Origin: Wujia chipingensis
GTDB lineage: Bacteria; Bacillota; Clostridia; Lachnospirales; Lachnospiraceae
NCBI RefSeq assembly: GCF_014337155.1
Contig: NZ_CP060632.1
Span: forward strand, 2,549,001-2,613,000
Length of the DNA: 64,000 nucleotides
Direction of reading: 5' to 3'
The first letter of the stretch is position 1. Every line of letters starts with the position of its first letter. Below the pieces are notes generated by a model. That model was not told the origin of the DNA and ran no database searches. It saw nothing but the letters and a program-made list of their open reading frames with translations. The position numbers and the translations under genes are program-made. Of this stretch, positions 62,036-64,000 are shown in pieces.

Positions 62036-63745
62036 TTACACCGCCTCCTTAAGCTCCAGCACTGGCAAACCATCTACCATGGTGTACACAGGTTCCGCAT
62101 CTTTCTCATTAACGACATCAAACAATCCGGTAACCTTTTCCATCTCCTGACGATACTTAAACACAATTTCCACCCTGAAATCATCATAGATCAAAATTCT
62201 GTCAATAAATGAAACAAGTGCCACACGATCCAGATTTCCAATCACCAGACCTTCACGAAACTGCTCCAGATCCTTTGCCACAACAATTCCATTTTCATAT
62301 ATATTGCGGATGATTGTCTCCTGCTCCCTGATTGCCTGTTCAAGCTCCCGCTCTTTTGCCGAAAACTCCTCGCGGTACCTTGTAAACTGCTCTTTGCTGA
62401 TAATCTCATCACGCAAATCCTGATACAGTGAAGCCTTAAATGCAGAACATTTTGTAAGCTCCTGCTTCAGTGCAACAATCTCTTTATCATGGGCAACGGC
62501 CTCATCATAATTCACATTCAGCTCATCCAGATGTGCCAGCACCTTTTCACAGTCGCACATACTGTTGATATATCCCTGTAATTCTCCCAGCACAATCTGA
62601 TTCAGGTCCTCCTCACGGATGCAGTGACGACTGCAGGCATCTTTACCGTTCCGGTTATAATTAGAACAGATATAGTTGATATATTCCCTGCCCTTGTATG
62701 ACTCCTTGCGATGAACCATACTGCTGCCACAATCACCACAATATAAAATTCCCGCATACATATATGATTCGTTTTTTCCAGCAACTGCTATGGTATCCCG
62801 ACTCATCAGAATCTGTACTGCATCAAAGTCCATCCTGCTGATAATTGCTTCATGCGCATTCTCCACTACCACCCAGTCACATTCCGGTACTGCTATTTCC
62901 TTCTTAACCTTGTGACTGACAGTTGTTCGTTTTCCCTGCGCCAATGTTCCGATATACACCACATTCTTAAGAATCCCGGACACTGTCTGGGCAGACCATT
63001 TTGACTGTCCTGCGCCTTTAAAACTGGTACTGTATTTTTCTCCGCATTTTGCCTTATATTCCGATGGTGCAAGCACGCCATTCTTGTTAAGAATCCTTGC
63101 AATTCCTGATGCACTCATTCCCGAAAGCTTCTTTGCAAATATCCCCTGAACCACACCGGCTGCATAAGGATCCGGCACCAGATGATTCTTATTATCCTCT
63201 GCCTTTTGATAACCATATGGTGCAAATGCGCCGATAAACAGCCCATTTCTTCTCAAAATGCCCTGACTGGTACGAACCTTCATGGACGTATCACCGTTAT
63301 ACTGCTCATTCAGCAGGTTCTTGAAAGGAATGATCGTATGCGTCTCACTGCTACTGGCAGTCAGGCTATCGTACCCTTCCGATACCGCAATAAAACGCAC
63401 ATTATATTTCTTAAAAGTTTTCTGTATCAGCTCATCCGCACCAATACGCTCCCTGGCAAGTCGGGATAAATCTTTTACAATAATGCAGTCAAGCTTCCCC
63501 GCTTTCATGGATGCCATCATCCTCTGAAACTCCGGTCTGTCAAAATTACTTCCGCTGTAACCGTCATCAATAAAAATATCCACCAGCTTCAAATCATCAT
63601 TGGCACCTATAAATCCCTCCAGCAAAAGTTTCTGGTTGGAAATACTGTTACTTTCCTTCTTCTCCAGTCCATCAATATCTTCATCTCCCTGAGACAATCT
63701 CAGATAAATTCCTGTTCTGTATATATCAATCTGTTTCTTACTCAT
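62036..63745 (-). CDS. Large serine recombinase (first of three)
   Basis: 569 aa. IYLRLSQGDEDIDG holds the catalytic Ser (near 16), IDDGYSGSNFDRPEFQRMM and CIIVKDLSRLARERIG complete the resolvase core; ASGIARILNKNGVL starts the recombinase domain and CGDCGSSMVHR with a later Cys pair is the zinc ribbon. The C-terminus has a long coiled coil. GGAGG lies 8 bp before the ATG. First gene of a tightly packed three-recombinase operon. Confidence 0.95.
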   Translation of the reverse strand: MSKKQIDIYRTGIYLRLSQGDEDIDGLEKKESNSISNQKLLLEGFIGANDDLKLVDIFIDDGYSGSNFDRPEFQRMMASMKAGKLDCIIVKDLSRLARERIGADELIQKTFKKYNVRFIAVSEGYDSLTASSSETHTIIPFKNLLNEQYNGDTSMKVRTSQGILRRNGLFIGAFAPYGYQKAEDNKNHLVPDPYAAGVVQGIFAKKLSGMSASGIARILNKNGVLAPSEYKAKCGEKYSTSFKGAGQSKWSAQTVSGILKNVVYIGTLAQGKRTTVSHKVKKEIAVPECDWVVVENAHEAIISRMDFDAVQILMSRDTIAVAGKNESYMYAGILYCGDCGSSMVHRKESYKGREYINYICSNYNRNGKDACSRHCIREEDLNQIVLGELQGYINSMCDCEKVLAHLDELNVNYDEAVAHDKEIVALKQELTKCSAFKASLYQDLRDEIISKEQFTRYREEFSAKERELEQAIREQETIIRNIYENGIVVAKDLEQFREGLVIGNLDRVALVSFIDRILIYDDFRVEIVFKYRQEMEKVTGLFDVVNEKDAEPVYTMVDGLPVLELKEAV

Positions 63746-63788
63746 TACAATTCCTCCTATCGTTCTTCAACTGCTGTAAAAATAGCTT

Positions 63789-63971
63789 CTATTGATATCT
63801 AAGTGACGCTTTCCGTTCTATATAGCAATTCATAACATCCGTAATGCTACAGCTTCCTGCAAAGGTGGACTGAACAGTATATTTTCCATACCGTTTCGCC
63901 TTTCCCTGTTGTTTTGCATCATGCTGCGAACACTCCGTCACATTCCGCTCTTTCGTATCTGTTTCCTGCAA
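63789..63971 (-). CDS. Small conserved ORF upstream of the recombinases
   Basis: 60 aa starting at TTG 63971 with AAGGAG 11 bp upstream. The C-terminal half, KRYGKYTVQSTFAGSCSITD and VMNCYIERKA, resembles the short proteins that precede large serine recombinases in clostridial elements (for example TnpW-like ORFs), but I am not certain of family membership. It reads directly into the recombinase operon and could be an excision factor (recombination directionality factor) or regulator; that is inference. Confidence 0.45.
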   Translation of the reverse strand: MQETDTKERNVTECSQHDAKQQGKAKRYGKYTVQSTFAGSCSITDVMNCYIERKASLRYQ

Positions 63972-64000
63972 AATACACTCTTCTCCTTCCCTTCAAAAAT

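Noticed and set aside
58708..63745. Prophage based on serine integrases
   Set aside because: Three recombinases in tandem and no phage structural, portal or lysis genes in the window; a transposon or integrative element fits better.

Overview
The window looks like chromosome of a gut-type anaerobic Clostridia, most likely Lachnospiraceae. This is inferred from moderate GC, strong AGGAGG-type ribosome binding sites, Clostridial hydrophobic-W (ChW) repeat proteins, a Coat F spore protein, a candidate Re-citrate-synthase family enzyme, paired TIGR03915/radical-SAM repair genes, and many DUF families typical of that group (DUF4173, DUF2975, DUF6110). No rRNA, tRNA or CRISPR array was recognised.

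Layout. 0-4.5 kb: two L,D-transpeptidase-like cell-wall proteins, one carrying an N-terminal degenerate kinase domain, divergent from a CapA-family protein that converges on a predicted sce7726-type nuclease. 4.6-7.7 kb: a PadR regulator and UvrA-like ABC protein unit with twin operators. 7.7-13 kb: GH31 glycosidase with divergent AraC regulator, MATE exporter, flavodoxin. 13-20 kb: an accessory patch of small unrecognised genes and visible gene remnants (VOC enzyme, GNAT tail, two Rpn nuclease fragments). 20.3-22.8 kb: a DNA-repair pair behind a promoter with an SOS (LexA) box. 22.9-27.1 kb: TetR and a three-gene ABC-2 exporter, separated by a 271-bp palindromic MITE-like element. 27.2-32.5 kb: operon ftsH - DUF308 - DUF6110 - P-type ATPase - LURP-one protein. 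32.5-36.8 kb: ketopantoate-reductase-like gene, cobI, and a DUF2975-HTH-DUF4173 membrane operon.

36.9-44.1 kb holds a 20-bp tandem repeat, an IS30-family element, a candidate structured RNA whose two hairpin loops are perfectly complementary over 9 nt, and two paralogous secreted six-ChW proteins. One of these is fused to a solute-binding domain and has a terminator-like hairpin in its leader; a large HTH regulator is divergent. 44-53 kb: acetyltransferases (one frameshifted), two NSS-type sodium symporters flanking an HMGL-family synthase and a divergent LysR regulator, spore coat, GNAT and MIF-like proteins.

53.2-64 kb is a mobile/defence region. A DUF3427 helicase gene linked to mutT is cut exactly at its Walker A motif. 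Beyond the cut lie a Shedu (DUF4263) anti-phage nuclease gene, an orphan membrane protein and three tandem large serine recombinases. The simplest reading is a serine-recombinase element integrated into the helicase P-loop with Shedu as cargo; its far end lies outside the window.
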